Shown one piece after another: positions 33,033 to 42,196 of a DNA stretch of 55,523 nt. Within the stretch, counting starts at the first letter, position 1, and every line of letters starts with the position of its first letter. Origin of the DNA: Acidobacteriota bacterium (GTDB lineage: Bacteria; Acidobacteriota; Vicinamibacteria; Marinacidobacterales; Marinacidobacteraceae); assembly GCA_028877265.1 (NCBI GenBank), contig JAPPGX010000198.1, positions 1-55,523 on the forward strand, given 5' to 3'. The notes beneath the pieces are model-generated. The model was not told the DNA's origin, ran no database searches, and saw nothing but the letters and a program-made list of their open reading frames with translations. The translations under genes and the position numbers were made by a program.

Positions 33033-33130
33033 TGGCGGAAGCGTGTGGGAATCGAACCCACCATCCCGGGGGCTAACCCGGAATCAACGGATTTGAAGTC
33101 CGCGGAGGCCGCCAGACCCCATGCGCTTCC
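33033..33130 (-). tRNA. selC: Selenocysteine tRNA (UCA anticodon)
   Basis: The 98-nt gene with encoded CCA has an anticodon stem GCGGA/TCCGT closing the loop CTTCAAA (anticodon TCA, which reads UGA). Sec-specific traits are all present: an extended acceptor (seven pairs plus a C-A apposition at position 8), a 6-bp D stem GGGGTC/GGCCTC with a four-base loop, a long variable arm with an 8-bp stem (ATTCCGGG/CCCGGGAT) and the T arm GTGGG-TTCGATT-CCCAC. It implies UGA recoding by SelA, SelB and SelD encoded elsewhere. Confidence 0.95.
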
Positions 33131-33165
33131 AGAGAGACGAACCGGGAGCCCAGCAGGTCACCGGT

Positions 33166-34992
33166 TCACCGACCGCGGGCCCCATCGTCGGCGCCAATGC
33201 TCCCGGTGGCGAGCGCGACGACCTCGATGGCAGCCTCCCGCATGGTAACCGCGAGGGTGCCTCCGTCGGGGCTCACGCTCGGTTGGAGTGCGCCGAGCGC
33301 GCCGGTCGTCACCTGTTCCGTCGCGCCGGTGGCGATGTCCACCCGCCACACCTGGAAGGGCCCGGAGCCGTCGTTGCGCGAGTAGAAGAGCGACGCGCCG
33401 CCGGCGCTCCATTCGGGTGCGCTGTAGGGCTCGCCATTGGCAAAGGTGATGACGGCCGCGGGGGTTCCACCCGCTGCCGGCACCGTGTAGACCGTGACGC
33501 GTCCGTCCTCGCGCGAGCGTCCGTAGAAAGCCAGCCGCTCGCCGTCCGGCGAGAAGCGGGCGCCCATGGCAGAGCCCCGGAACCCGTCGAGCGGGACCCG
33601 CACAGGCGCGGCGGCCGCGCCGGTATCGGGGTCGACGGCGATCGTGTACACGGACCCCGGGTTCCCCTCGAGCGGCGGGCCGTTGCTGCTGAACGCGAGC
33701 GCGCTCCCGTCCGGACTCCAGTGCGGCTCCCCGCTGTCCGCGCCCGGTCCGAACCGGGTAAGCCGGGTGGGTCGCTCGCTCCCGCCAACCCGGACGAGCC
33801 AGATGTCGTCGCTCTGCTCCATATGCCCCTGGAAGGCGAGCCACCGGCCGTCCGGCGACCACGCGGCGCCGTAGTCCTCGTGCTCCTCCGAGAGGAGCGT
33901 CCGGACCGTGCCGGTCGGGGCGCCGTCCGGATCGAGTTCAAGGAACCCCAGGTCGAAGTCGATCGGCATGCGGACCCGTCGCCAGGAGAAGGTGATGAAA
34001 CCCAGCGCGCCGCCGTCGGGGCGCCAGGAAGGCAGGAAGGCGCTCGTGGAACCTGCCGTTGTCACATCGGTGGGTTCCCCTCCGGTCACCGGAACGAGGC
34101 CCACCGCGGTGCGCGTGTGGTAGACGCTGAGAGCGACCCGGCCGTCGGCGAGCGGCGTGACCGCGAGCACGTCACGGCCGCCGTACTCCAGCCGTTCGGG
34201 CGGGGCTCCGTCCAGAGGCACGCGCCAGCCGGCGAAGAGCGGGTCGTCGACACCCGCTGCCGCGAGATAGAGCGCTCCGCCGGTGGAAGACCACTCCACG
34301 CGGGTGTCCCATCCGAGCCGGAGGTCGGCGGCGAGCGTCCGCGTCTCGCCCGTCGCGATCTCCGTCACGGCCAGGGCCCCGCGCCGGCCCGCGACGCGAA
34401 GGTAGGCGACCGAGCGCCCGTCGGGAGATCGCACCGGCGCGGCCCACCCCTCGGCGTCGCCTGTGAGCACGGTCGCGAGGTCGGTTCCCGGTGCAAACGC
34501 GACCCACGTGGTACCGGCGTCCACGTGCCGGAGCGCGGTCACCGTCCCGTCGGGCAGCAGTCGCGGATAGTCGATGCGTGCGTTCCCGGGATCCACGATG
34601 CGCGACTCCTGGCCGGTGGCCGGATCCAGGGTCCAGACTCCGTGACTCTCGGACCAGCGGTCGACGTACACGACCCGCGAACCGTCCGGCGACCAGGTCA
34701 CCCGCGACCGTCCCGCCGGCCTCCTCGTCACGACGCGGCCGGCGCCGGTCGCTACGTCGTAGACCGAAAGCGATCTGGCGTCCGCGGCGTAGTCGGCGAA
34801 CACGACGCGATCGCCGGCAGGCGACGGGATGCCCGGGTAGGCGTCGTAGAGGTCCGTGTGGACGTGTCGTGCGAGCACGACGTCCGAGACCTCTTCGACG
34901 CCTGTTCCGCACGCCGCCGCCAGGAGGAGGGGTACTGGCACGAGGCAACGGCGCACCAACGTCGGGCGCCGTGACCGCTGCGGAGACTTCAC
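33166..34992 (-). CDS. PD40/TolB-like beta-propeller lipoprotein
   Basis: The 608-aa protein has a lipobox (LLLAAAC) and at least ten PD40/WD40-like blades with the repeated pattern SPDGxxxxF or WSPDGS (for example VTWSPDGSRVVYVDR, AAWSPDGRWLAFQG, HWSPDGSALAFSS). It resembles the TolB C-terminal propeller without the TolB N-domain, and would act as a surface or periplasmic binding scaffold. Its start is uncertain: GTG 34992 or GTG 34956 (which puts RRCLVPVPLLLAAAC directly after Met). The frame upstream runs into tRNA-Ala and is not coding. Confidence 0.85.
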   Translation of the reverse strand: MKSPQRSRRPTLVRRCLVPVPLLLAAACGTGVEEVSDVVLARHVHTDLYDAYPGIPSPAGDRVVFADYAADARSLSVYDVATGAGRVVTRRPAGRSRVTWSPDGSRVVYVDRWSESHGVWTLDPATGQESRIVDPGNARIDYPRLLPDGTVTALRHVDAGTTWVAFAPGTDLATVLTGDAEGWAAPVRSPDGRSVAYLRVAGRRGALAVTEIATGETRTLAADLRLGWDTRVEWSSTGGALYLAAAGVDDPLFAGWRVPLDGAPPERLEYGGRDVLAVTPLADGRVALSVYHTRTAVGLVPVTGGEPTDVTTAGSTSAFLPSWRPDGGALGFITFSWRRVRMPIDFDLGFLELDPDGAPTGTVRTLLSEEHEDYGAAWSPDGRWLAFQGHMEQSDDIWLVRVGGSERPTRLTRFGPGADSGEPHWSPDGSALAFSSNGPPLEGNPGSVYTIAVDPDTGAAAAPVRVPLDGFRGSAMGARFSPDGERLAFYGRSREDGRVTVYTVPAAGGTPAAVITFANGEPYSAPEWSAGGASLFYSRNDGSGPFQVWRVDIATGATEQVTTGALGALQPSVSPDGGTLAVTMREAAIEVVALATGSIGADDGARGR

Positions 34993-35064
34993 CGGCCGTT
35001 CACGGGTTCTGCTGGCACTCTTGGCGAGATATTGGAACACCGTGGAGCACAGTGGTCCGCCCCC

Positions 35065-35140
35065 TGGTGGAGCTGACGGGGATCGAACCCGTGACCTCGT
35101 GAATGCCATTCACGCGCGCTCCCAGTTGCGCCACAGCCCC
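35065..35140 (-). tRNA. tRNA-Ala (GGC anticodon)
   Basis: This 76-nt cloverleaf has encoded CCA. Acceptor GGGGCTG pairs with CAGCTCC, giving a G-T apposition at the third pair, the classic alanine identity element. Anticodon stem CGTGA/TCACG encloses ATGGCAT, anticodon GGC. The T arm is ACGGG-TTCGATC-CCCGT. Confidence 0.96.
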
Positions 35141-35213
35141 AACCCGGGTCATGGAAGGAGAGGTGCCACTCTGCCTTCCAGCAGGATCGCCGATTTTAGC
35201 AGCCGACTGCGCC

Positions 35214-36506
35214 TCAGCCGCCGGCTTCACCGAGGATCAGATCCGGGAGGAACAGGCTCGCTTCCGGCCAGAAAGTGACGATCCCGAGCACGACCAGCAG
35301 CGCCGCGATGAAGAACACGTTGACCTTCATCACCTCCGAGATCTCGGTCTTGGCGATGGAGCAGGTGGTGATCAGCACCGAGGCCACCGGGGGCGTCTGC
35401 TGGCCCACCGCGAGGCTCACGGTGACCATCATGCCGAAGTGCACGGTGCCGATCCCCGCGGATTCGGCCAGCGGCAGCAGGATGGGCACGAGGAGGACGA
35501 TGGCGGCGGCGCTGTGGAGGATGGTTCCGGCCAGCAGCAGTACGCCGTTCAGGATCAGCGCGACCGCCCAGGGCGCGTCCGCCAGCGAGAGCACCCACGC
35601 GGTCAGCCGCTCGGGGGCCTGCTGGTTGGCCAGGTACCAGCCCAGAATCGCCGATCCGGCGACCAGCAGCATGACCACCGCGGTCTGCCGGGCCGATTCG
35701 GTGAACGCTTCCCGGATCGCGGCGAAGCGGACGGAGCGGTAGCCGACCACGCCCATCAACAGTGCGAGCAGCACCGCGACCGCGGCCGCCTCGGTCGCGG
35801 TGAACCAACCGAGGAAGATGCCGCCGAGGATGATCGCGGGGATGAGCAGCGGCCAGGCCGCCGCCCGGGCGGCGGTCCCGGCCCGGCGCAGGCGGAAGGG
35901 CTCCGAGTCCCCGAACCCGCCCCGGCGGGCCAGCCACCGGCTCACCAGCATGATGAAGGCGCCGGCGAGCACCCCGGGGACGAATCCGGCCAGAAAGAGC
36001 CGGGCGATGGAGGCCCCGGTGACCGCGCCGAAAAGGATCATCGGGATGGACGGCGGAATGAGGATCGCGATCGTCGCCGACGCGGAGAGCACGGCGGCGG
36101 CGAAGGGGGCGGGATAGCCGCGTTCCTTCATCGCGGGAATCAGGACGCTCCCGAGCGCTGCCGCGTCGGCGACCGCCGACCCGGACATCTCGGAGAACAG
36201 CATGCTGGAGGCCGTCGTCGTCATGGCCAGGCCCCCGCGCATCCAGCCGACCACCGAGGCGGCGAAGTCGGTGAGCCGCCGGGAAATGCCGGCGTGGTTC
36301 ATGAGCGCCCCGGCGAGGATGAACAGCGGAATCGCGACCAGCGGGAAGGAGTCGGTCCCGTTGAAGAGGCGGAGCGGCACCACCACCAGCGGTGTGTTCG
36401 TGGTGAGCCAGATCGCGAGCACCGATGCCGCGATCAGCACGTATCCGATCGGGATCCCGACCAGGATGAACGCCACCGCGGCGATCAGGGCGACCAGGAT
36501 CTCCAT
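35214..36506 (-). CDS. TRAP transporter large permease (DctM-like), second system
   Basis: The 430-aa polytopic protein has DctM motifs: LVAIPLFILAGALMNHAGISRR, SSMLFSEMSGSAVADAAALGS, and IAILIPPSIPMILFGAV. It is only distantly similar to the DctM at 6.2 kb, so the two systems probably carry different substrates. It lies 9 bp after the small permease gene in the order P-Q-M (the first system is Q-M-P). Downstream (35,141-35,213) there is only the tRNA-Ala promoter side, with no gene. Confidence 0.94.
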   Translation of the reverse strand: MEILVALIAAVAFILVGIPIGYVLIAASVLAIWLTTNTPLVVVPLRLFNGTDSFPLVAIPLFILAGALMNHAGISRRLTDFAASVVGWMRGGLAMTTTASSMLFSEMSGSAVADAAALGSVLIPAMKERGYPAPFAAAVLSASATIAILIPPSIPMILFGAVTGASIARLFLAGFVPGVLAGAFIMLVSRWLARRGGFGDSEPFRLRRAGTAARAAAWPLLIPAIILGGIFLGWFTATEAAAVAVLLALLMGVVGYRSVRFAAIREAFTESARQTAVVMLLVAGSAILGWYLANQQAPERLTAWVLSLADAPWAVALILNGVLLLAGTILHSAAAIVLLVPILLPLAESAGIGTVHFGMMVTVSLAVGQQTPPVASVLITTCSIAKTEISEVMKVNVFFIAALLVVLGIVTFWPEASLFLPDLILGEAGG

Positions 36507-36515
36507 GGGGACCGG

Positions 36516-36983
36516 CTAGTCCTCGGGTTGCCGGAACAGCGCGACGAGCCGGCGCGCTTCCATGGCGGCGGTCAGCAGTGCGAAGAGCGGCAGGACCAGG
36601 TAGAAGGCGCCCATCGGAATGGGCATGGTGATCGAGCGTTCGCCCAGGAAGCGGAGCATCAGCACGGTGCCGAACCAGGCGAGGACGAGGTGGAGGGCGA
36701 GGACCGCCGCGTGTTCCAGGATCCGGGCGATCCGGCGCGGACGGGGGGAAAGACGGCTCACCAGGTCCCGGATGCCGATGTGGGCCCCGTCCCGGCGCGC
36801 CAGGACCGCCCCCAGGAAGGTGAGCCAGACGAGGGCGAAGCCGGCGAGTTCGTCGTAGAAGCCGAGCCCGCCGCCGAACCCGTAGCGCAGGGTGACCTCG
36901 ACGAGACACAGCACCGCGATGCCGGCGAGCAGCAGCGAACAGACGATGGCCAGGGGGTCCCGGCGGTCGCCTCGCGTGATCAG
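36516..36983 (-). CDS. TRAP transporter small permease (DctQ-like), second system
   Basis: The 155-aa four-TM protein has family-type stretches LAGIAVLCLVEVTLRYGFG and FYDELAGFALVWLTFLGAVLARRDGAHIGI. Start choice is unusual: CTG 36983 forms a 4-bp CTGA overlap with the dctP stop and gives the expected short N-terminus ITRGDRRDPLAIVCS. The nearest standard start is GTG 37013, which overlaps dctP by 34 bp and has no clear ribosome site. Coupled synthesis with dctP is likely in either case. Confidence 0.85.
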   Translation of the reverse strand: MITRGDRRDPLAIVCSLLLAGIAVLCLVEVTLRYGFGGGLGFYDELAGFALVWLTFLGAVLARRDGAHIGIRDLVSRLSPRPRRIARILEHAAVLALHLVLAWFGTVLMLRFLGERSITMPIPMGAFYLVLPLFALLTAAMEARRLVALFRQPED

Positions 36984-37960
36984 TGCGCCAGTTCCCGCGC
37001 CGCTTCGATCCACCCGGCGCCGAAGCGCTCCTCGTAGTGCTCGAAAACCGGCGCCGCAGTGGCGGCGAAGGCCGGGAGGTCCACTTCGTTCACGGCGAGC
37101 TGGCCTTCGAGATCGGCGAGGAGACGCATGTCCTCCTGGGCCAGGAATCCCCGAAGCCAGTCGCCAGTCTCGATCGCCGCTTCGCGAAGTCCGGTCTGCA
37201 GGTCCTCGGGCAGACGCTCGAGCCACGCGGTCTGCATCACCGGATAGGCCGGCGTGTAGACGTGGTTCGAGAGCGACAGGTAGCTCTGCACCTCGTGGAG
37301 CCGCGCCGCCGTCAACTGGGCGAGCGGGTTCTCCTGCCCGTCCACGACCCCTTGCCGGAGCGCCGAGAACACCTCTCCGAAGCTCATCGACGCCGGGCTC
37401 GCGCCGAGGGTCTCGAAGAGGCGGACGCGCTCCGGGTCCTTCGGGGTGCGAAGGCGGATCCCCTCCAGGTCCGCGGGTGTCACCACCGGGCGGACGTTGT
37501 TCGTGATGACCCGGAAGCCGTTCTCCCAGAAGGCGAGCAGGGTGAGGCCGTGATCCCGCCGGAGCGTCTCCTCGAGACCCCTGCCGATCTCGCTGGCGGC
37601 GATCCGCTCGAAGTGGTCCCGGTCCTCGATCAGGAAGGGCAGATCGAAGATGCCGAACTCGGGCGCCACGGAATGCATCACCGAGGAGGGGATGTGCATC
37701 TCGAGCGTCCCCAGGCGGAGCCCCTCGAGCATCTCCTTGTCCTCGCCGAGCTGGCCGGTGCCGAAGATGCGGATCTCGACCTGTCCCGGGAAGCGCGCTT
37801 CGATCAGTTCCTTGAAGTGACGCGCGCCGTGGTCGAAGGGCGAATCGGGAAACCCGATGTGCCCGAGGCGGATGACGGTGGGGCCGGACCCGCCGTCCGG
37901 GGAGCAGGAGACGCCGAGCGCCAGCGCGAGGGCTGCCAGCACGGCGGTGCCGGGTCGCAT
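36980..37960 (-). CDS. TRAP transporter solute-binding lipoprotein (DctP family), second system
   Basis: The 326-aa protein has signal and lipobox GVSC. DctP landmarks include VIRLGHIGFPDSPFDHGARH, IRIFGTGQLGEDKEMLEG, the Arg-containing IRLRTPKDPERVRLFETLGA and GEVFSALRQGVVDGQENP. The last pattern, with QENP, is typical of C4-dicarboxylate or sugar-acid binders. It is the first gene of the second TRAP operon (P-Q-M). Secreted small protein and AraC genes lie upstream on the same strand but are separated by non-coding gaps. Confidence 0.94.
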   Translation of the reverse strand: MRPGTAVLAALALALGVSCSPDGGSGPTVIRLGHIGFPDSPFDHGARHFKELIEARFPGQVEIRIFGTGQLGEDKEMLEGLRLGTLEMHIPSSVMHSVAPEFGIFDLPFLIEDRDHFERIAASEIGRGLEETLRRDHGLTLLAFWENGFRVITNNVRPVVTPADLEGIRLRTPKDPERVRLFETLGASPASMSFGEVFSALRQGVVDGQENPLAQLTAARLHEVQSYLSLSNHVYTPAYPVMQTAWLERLPEDLQTGLREAAIETGDWLRGFLAQEDMRLLADLEGQLAVNEVDLPAFAATAAPVFEHYEERFGAGWIEAARELAH

Positions 37961-37996
37961 CCTGCGGATTGAACCACGGTTCGCCCGCGGCGGTGG

Positions 37997-38551
37997 CTAC
38001 GGAATGCTGCGCGTCCAGCGGCTGCGGATCGTGATGTTCTCCGTCGCTCCGGGCAGCGTCAGGTCGAAGACTTCTTCGAAGGCGTTCGCGTCGGTCCGCG
38101 TCAGGGTCAGCGTCGCCCGCGTGCCCCGCGCGTTTTCCGATGCCTCGAGAACGAAGATCATGTGCTCCGGAGGCGATGACGCGGCATCGAGGACGAACGT
38201 GTTCACGTACCCCTCGCTGTTGAACTGGCGCAGGACATAGGTGTCGCGGTCCCGGTCGAAGCTCAGGAGGGTCCAGTCATCGTGGACGTCCCCTTCGGGA
38301 AGACCCTCGTGGGGAGGGAACACCGACCGGTTTCGGCTGAGCAGATACGCGTCCTGCAGCACCAGTTCGTAGGTGCGTTCGCCGCGTCCCTCGCCGAAGG
38401 TGGCGGTTTCCTCTCCAACCCACTCGCCCGCGAAGAACTCGAACGCGGCCCAGCGCTCCGACTCGCCCCAGTTCTGTCCCGGGGGTCGTGTCTGTCCAGC
38501 GGCCGGCAAGGCGGCGCTGACGATCAGCAGCAGAGTGAAGGTGGCTCTCAT
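37997..38551 (-). CDS. Secreted lipocalin/FABP-like beta-barrel protein
   Basis: The 184-aa protein has signal peptide TLLLIVSAALPAAGQ. The mature domain begins WAAFEFFAGEWVGEETATFGEG and contains TYELVLQDAYLLSRNRSVFPP and DDWTLLSFDRDRDTYVLRQFNSEGY, matching DUF1579/THAP4-type nitrobindin-like barrels. These bind heme or small lipids. The exact ligand is unknown. It is probably a single gene or the tail of the upstream AraC unit, with an 83-bp gap. Confidence 0.75.
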   Translation of the reverse strand: MRATFTLLLIVSAALPAAGQTRPPGQNWGESERWAAFEFFAGEWVGEETATFGEGRGERTYELVLQDAYLLSRNRSVFPPHEGLPEGDVHDDWTLLSFDRDRDTYVLRQFNSEGYVNTFVLDAASSPPEHMIFVLEASENARGTRATLTLTRTDANAFEEVFDLTLPGATENITIRSRWTRSIP

Positions 38552-38634
38552 GGCGTCCTCCCGGCAACCCCGGTTGCCCGACTGAGGCCACGGTATTCCC
38601 GCCGCCGGGCGCGCGATTGTAAGGATTCGACGGA

Positions 38635-39447
38635 CTAGTCCACCTCGAGCGCCGACACGCGCGCGTTGGCCGCGAATCTCCCCGGCGTCATGCCGGCGAA
38701 GGCACGGAACTCGTGGATGAAGTGGGCCTGGTCGTAGAAACCGGCGTCATAGGCGACCCCGGTGAGCCGGGCGTCGGGCGCCTCCCGCAGGCTCCGGCAG
38801 GCGCGGAGGAATCGCGTCAACCGTGTCAGGTGTTTCGGCGTCATGCCGAGACTGGTTTCGAACGTGCGCTCGAGGCGCCGCTGGCCGATGCCCAGCGAAT
38901 CGGCGATGCGATCGATCCGCACCGGGGGCGGTGCCCGCCACAGCGACCGCACCAGGCCCGAGACATCGGGCTTCCGATGCCTTTCGAGGCGTCGCAGCAG
39001 AAACGCCTGCAGGGCGCCGACCCGCTCCTCGTCGGTGGCGGCCGTTGCGATGCGCTCTTCGATCTCGCGGACCTCGGGACGGCGCCAGACCTCGTCCGCC
39101 GGGGTGGAGCGATCCGCAACATCGAGCATCGGGACCGGAAGGAACTGGTGGGCTCCCCACGGATGAAACCGCACCGCGACGAAACCGCCGGCGCCGGCCG
39201 GTTCGATCTCGACGAATCGCCGGGTCTGGGAGACCAGCAGGCTGACGGGCTGCGCTGTGGCATCGGCGTCCGCGAACCGCATGGTGAACGGGGTGCGGTA
39301 GTGGAAGATCGCCTCGACAACCCCGTCGGCCACGATGCGCTCCGGCCCGCCGAAGAGCGCTGGCCCGTCGCATTCGAGCTGCCAGATCAGCCGGACGTAC
39401 GGCGCCAGCCCCTCGTGGACGGCGAACTCGCGGTACCGGATCGGCAC
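38635..39447 (-). CDS. AraC-family transcriptional regulator
   Basis: The 270-aa regulator has an N-terminal sensing domain of the DUF6597 type (YREFAVHEGLAPYVRLIWQLE, RIVADGVVEAIFHY, VAVRFHPWGAHQFLPVP) and a C-terminal AraC HTH (~175-265) with IDRIADSLGIGQRRLERTFETSLGMTPKHL and YDAGFYDQAHFIHEFRAFAGMTPGRF. The GTG at 39447 leaves a 17-bp gap to the upstream stop; a longer frame overlaps it. The likely target is the adjacent hydrolase-domain gene. The effector is unknown. Confidence 0.87.
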   Translation of the reverse strand: MPIRYREFAVHEGLAPYVRLIWQLECDGPALFGGPERIVADGVVEAIFHYRTPFTMRFADADATAQPVSLLVSQTRRFVEIEPAGAGGFVAVRFHPWGAHQFLPVPMLDVADRSTPADEVWRRPEVREIEERIATAATDEERVGALQAFLLRRLERHRKPDVSGLVRSLWRAPPPVRIDRIADSLGIGQRRLERTFETSLGMTPKHLTRLTRFLRACRSLREAPDARLTGVAYDAGFYDQAHFIHEFRAFAGMTPGRFAANARVSALEVD

Positions 39448-39464
39448 GGCCTCGCGGGGTTCCT

Positions 39465-41525
39465 TTACGGCTGTGAATCCGCTGCCGCGGAGCCTCCCGT
39501 GACGTGGTTCCACAACTCCAGGGCGTGGCGGGTGAGTGCCGGCAGGTCCTCGCCGAGCAGGTATCCGGCCTCGATCAGCTCGAGCGCGGCTTCGGTGAAC
39601 TGCCCGAGGTAGTCCTCGCGGCTCGAATAGCGGTCCATGACGGACTGGCGCGGATCTCCGGCGGCCTGTGCCGCCGCGGCGTCCTTCGGGAACGGCAGGA
39701 AGGAACCGACCATGCTGGAGATCTCGTCCGGCGGTCCGGCCTCCGCGTTGAAGAGGTTCCAGCCGGTGTAGGTAGCGAGAGGAACCGTGACCTCGGGCAT
39801 CCGGATCCCGGCCACTTCGTTCCCGTCCGCGTCCACGGAAGAGACCCGGATCGGGAACCGCTTGCCGATGGCCGGCGGTTCCTGGGTCACCATGCCCTTC
39901 GACAGGAAATCAGGGCCGTAGTCCGCCCGGTAGGCGTAGTGGACGCGGTCCGAGAACTCAACGCCGGGGATGTCCGGGAATCCGAGGTTCTCCGCCGCGA
40001 CCGCGGTGCCGTCCTCGATGCTCGGGTACTGGCTCGGCGGGGGCGCCCCCCCGTCCCGGGTCCAGCGGTCCATGGCGAGCAGGAGGGCGCGCTGTCCCCA
40101 GCGGAAGTTGTTCGGGTTGGCGCGTTGCTGCCCGATCGTCACGCCCGGGGGGAACCCCGCGGGGCCGTGCTGGGTGCCGGCGTACATGTAGACGCGGACG
40201 TGGTCCGGGATGCGCGCGTCCTCGCTGGCGTCGATCGTGGTGTGGATGAGGCTCGCGGCGCGGCCCCAGTATTCGTACGAGGAGTTCGTGTAGAAGACCC
40301 GCGGATAGAACGCCTCGCGCTGCCGTGTCAGCAGTCCCAGGGTGAGTCCGGTCTCCGGATCGGTCTGCTCCACGTCGGTGAACGGAAAGATGTCGGTCGG
40401 GTGGAACATGTTCATGTAGGGGTGGGCGTCCCGGGAGGCCTGCGCGAAGCGGTGGTTGAAGCTGCCCCGGCCGCCGCCCGCCACGTCCGAGATCACGCCG
40501 TCGAGCACCCGGCGCCCCTTCTCGTCGCTGTTGAACCCGTAGAACATGAAAGTGCGCAGGAAGCGTCCGCTCTGGGAGACCCCGAAGCTGATGGCGCTCT
40601 TGATGTCGCCCCGGGCGATCCCCAGGTCTTCGGATCCGTCGTGGCGGAGCAGGGTCACGAAGTCGCGGATGCCGGCCGGGCCGAGGCCGACCAGCGGCGG
40701 GTTGTGGGAGCGGTACACGACCTCGTAGATCCGGTGCGGCTGGAAACCGCCCTTCAGGTAGACCGCGCCGTCGTCGGGCACCACGGAGCCGTTCTCGACC
40801 TTGCCGAAGCCCCACTGGCCGCGCGGAACGACTTCCCGTTCGTCCTCGACCCGGTGCCGCACCGTCAACACGTTCTCGGCATCGTCCGGATCCTTGACCC
40901 GGTAGGGCCGGTGGTTGCGGTCGGCCAGCGTGTGGTGGTCGACAGCACTGCGGACCACGAAGTCGGCCCGCACCAGCCCCTCGATGGCGGAGCCGTCCGG
41001 GTTGGTCGCGATCGGCGGGTGCATCCGCATCCGGAGCGGGTCGTCGTCGGGAACGTCCCACTGCCAGCCCAGCCAGAGCAGGGTGAACCCGTGGCGCATC
41101 AGGAAACCGTCCCCGAAGTGCTCCTCGGCCGTCGGCGCGAGGCTCCCCTGGGCCATGTTGAAGTAGCCGAGCATCCCCTTCCGCCCGCGGTTGTTCACCT
41201 CGTGCAGCAGGGTGCCCCGGCTCTTTTCCATCACCTTGGGGCGGACCAGGTGGAAGTCCGCGGACATCTCGACCTTCCCGTCGGCGTTCCGCGGCGCGAG
41301 AGCGATGTCGGTGATGATCCGGTTGGCGTCGTTTTCGGGATCGAACGCGAAATGGACGACCCCGATGATCTGCTCGTAGGCGCCGGCCAGGCCGAAGCTC
41401 CTGCCTCCGAGCACGTCGGAGCGCTCGCGGATCTCGAACCCCACGACCTCGGCGGCGGCGGGAACCGAGAGTGCGGCCAGCAGGCCAAGAGCCGCGACGA
41501 CGGTGCGCGTGTTTCCTTTCGACAT
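39465..41525 (-). CDS. Secreted alpha/beta-hydrolase-domain protein
   Basis: The 686-aa protein has a signal peptide (ALGLLAALSVPAAAEV) and resembles the Abhydrolase_10 family. A nucleophile elbow is visible as SFGVSQSGRFLR near residue ~320. Other family-like stretches are GVVHFAFDPENDANRIITD and YMYAGTQHGPAGFPPG, the latter containing a possible catalytic His. The family is poorly characterised, with no established substrate. It is likely transcribed with the AraC gene that follows 17 bp downstream. Confidence 0.82.
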   Translation of the reverse strand: MSKGNTRTVVAALGLLAALSVPAAAEVVGFEIRERSDVLGGRSFGLAGAYEQIIGVVHFAFDPENDANRIITDIALAPRNADGKVEMSADFHLVRPKVMEKSRGTLLHEVNNRGRKGMLGYFNMAQGSLAPTAEEHFGDGFLMRHGFTLLWLGWQWDVPDDDPLRMRMHPPIATNPDGSAIEGLVRADFVVRSAVDHHTLADRNHRPYRVKDPDDAENVLTVRHRVEDEREVVPRGQWGFGKVENGSVVPDDGAVYLKGGFQPHRIYEVVYRSHNPPLVGLGPAGIRDFVTLLRHDGSEDLGIARGDIKSAISFGVSQSGRFLRTFMFYGFNSDEKGRRVLDGVISDVAGGGRGSFNHRFAQASRDAHPYMNMFHPTDIFPFTDVEQTDPETGLTLGLLTRQREAFYPRVFYTNSSYEYWGRAASLIHTTIDASEDARIPDHVRVYMYAGTQHGPAGFPPGVTIGQQRANPNNFRWGQRALLLAMDRWTRDGGAPPPSQYPSIEDGTAVAAENLGFPDIPGVEFSDRVHYAYRADYGPDFLSKGMVTQEPPAIGKRFPIRVSSVDADGNEVAGIRMPEVTVPLATYTGWNLFNAEAGPPDEISSMVGSFLPFPKDAAAAQAAGDPRQSVMDRYSSREDYLGQFTEAALELIEAGYLLGEDLPALTRHALELWNHVTGGSAAADSQP

Positions 41526-41585
41526 ACCCGGATCCTCCCGAAGGTTGGCTGCCGAAGATACCGCAGCCTTCAGGCTACGGACTTC

Positions 41586-42188
41586 TCAGACTTCCAGGTA
41601 GCGGGCCAGCGACGCCCGGCGCGGCCGGCGGACGCCGCCGCCGAGCCGCTTCGACAGGTACACCTTGGAGTCGCCGTTGTGGATCGGGTGCGGTTCGTAC
41701 TTGACCACGTCGAAGTGCAGGTGGGTCAGGGTGCTGCGCATCTCGTAGTAGCGGTTCTTGGTCTTGACCACGATTTCCCGGAAGCCCTTGTCGATGGCCC
41801 ACTCCTCCTGGAACTCGTCGAGGGCGCGGAAGTGGCCCTGGCCGCGCCAGTCGCTCCTCGTCCCGCCGAGCCAGGCGTAGAGGACGCGCTGTCCCGAGAA
41901 CCGCACCGCTTCGCGCAGGCGTTCGACCAGGTCCGCCAGTTCCGGGTCGGTCTCCTCGTTCCGGATCTCGTGAGCCACCCGGTAAGAGACCGGCGCGAAG
42001 CGGGTGGGTTCTTCCGGCAGACTGGCCTCCACCATGAAGATCCCGTGTTCGCGTCCCTCAAGGCGTTCCCGGATCTCCATCGCGGACTTCTTCCGGTCGA
42101 ACTCGCCGAAGAACTCCTCGATGAACTGGATCTCGAGCGCGCCGGACTCGAGCGGGTACTGGCGGATCCGGAAGGGCTGGTCCACGGA
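41586..42188 (-). CDS. GNAT-like acetyltransferase
   Basis: This 200-aa protein has a C-terminal half with GNAT features: a beta-4 strand VLYAWLGGTRSDWRGQGHFRAL carrying an R/Q-x-x-G-x-G/H-like acetyl-CoA pyrophosphate loop (DWRGQGHFR) and then VVKTKNRYYEMRSTLTHLHFDVVKYEP. The N-terminal half (FIEEFFGEFDRKKSAMEIRERL) is charged and specific to this protein. The GTG at 42188 gives an 8-bp gap to eno; a GTG at 42221 would overlap eno. Substrate unknown. Confidence 0.72.
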   Translation of the reverse strand, partial: SVDQPFRIRQYPLESGALEIQFIEEFFGEFDRKKSAMEIRERLEGREHGIFMVEASLPEEPTRFAPVSYRVAHEIRNEETDPELADLVERLREAVRFSGQRVLYAWLGGTRSDWRGQGHFRALDEFQEEWAIDKGFREIVVKTKNRYYEMRSTLTHLHFDVVKYEPHPIHNGDSKVYLSKRLGGGVRRPRRASLARYLEV

Positions 42189-42196
42189 CAGGCGAC

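Noticed and set aside
33001..33165. Protein-coding start at 33045 reading through the tRNA-Sec region
   Set aside because: The frame is a translation of the tRNA antisense strand; the cloverleaf explains the conservation.
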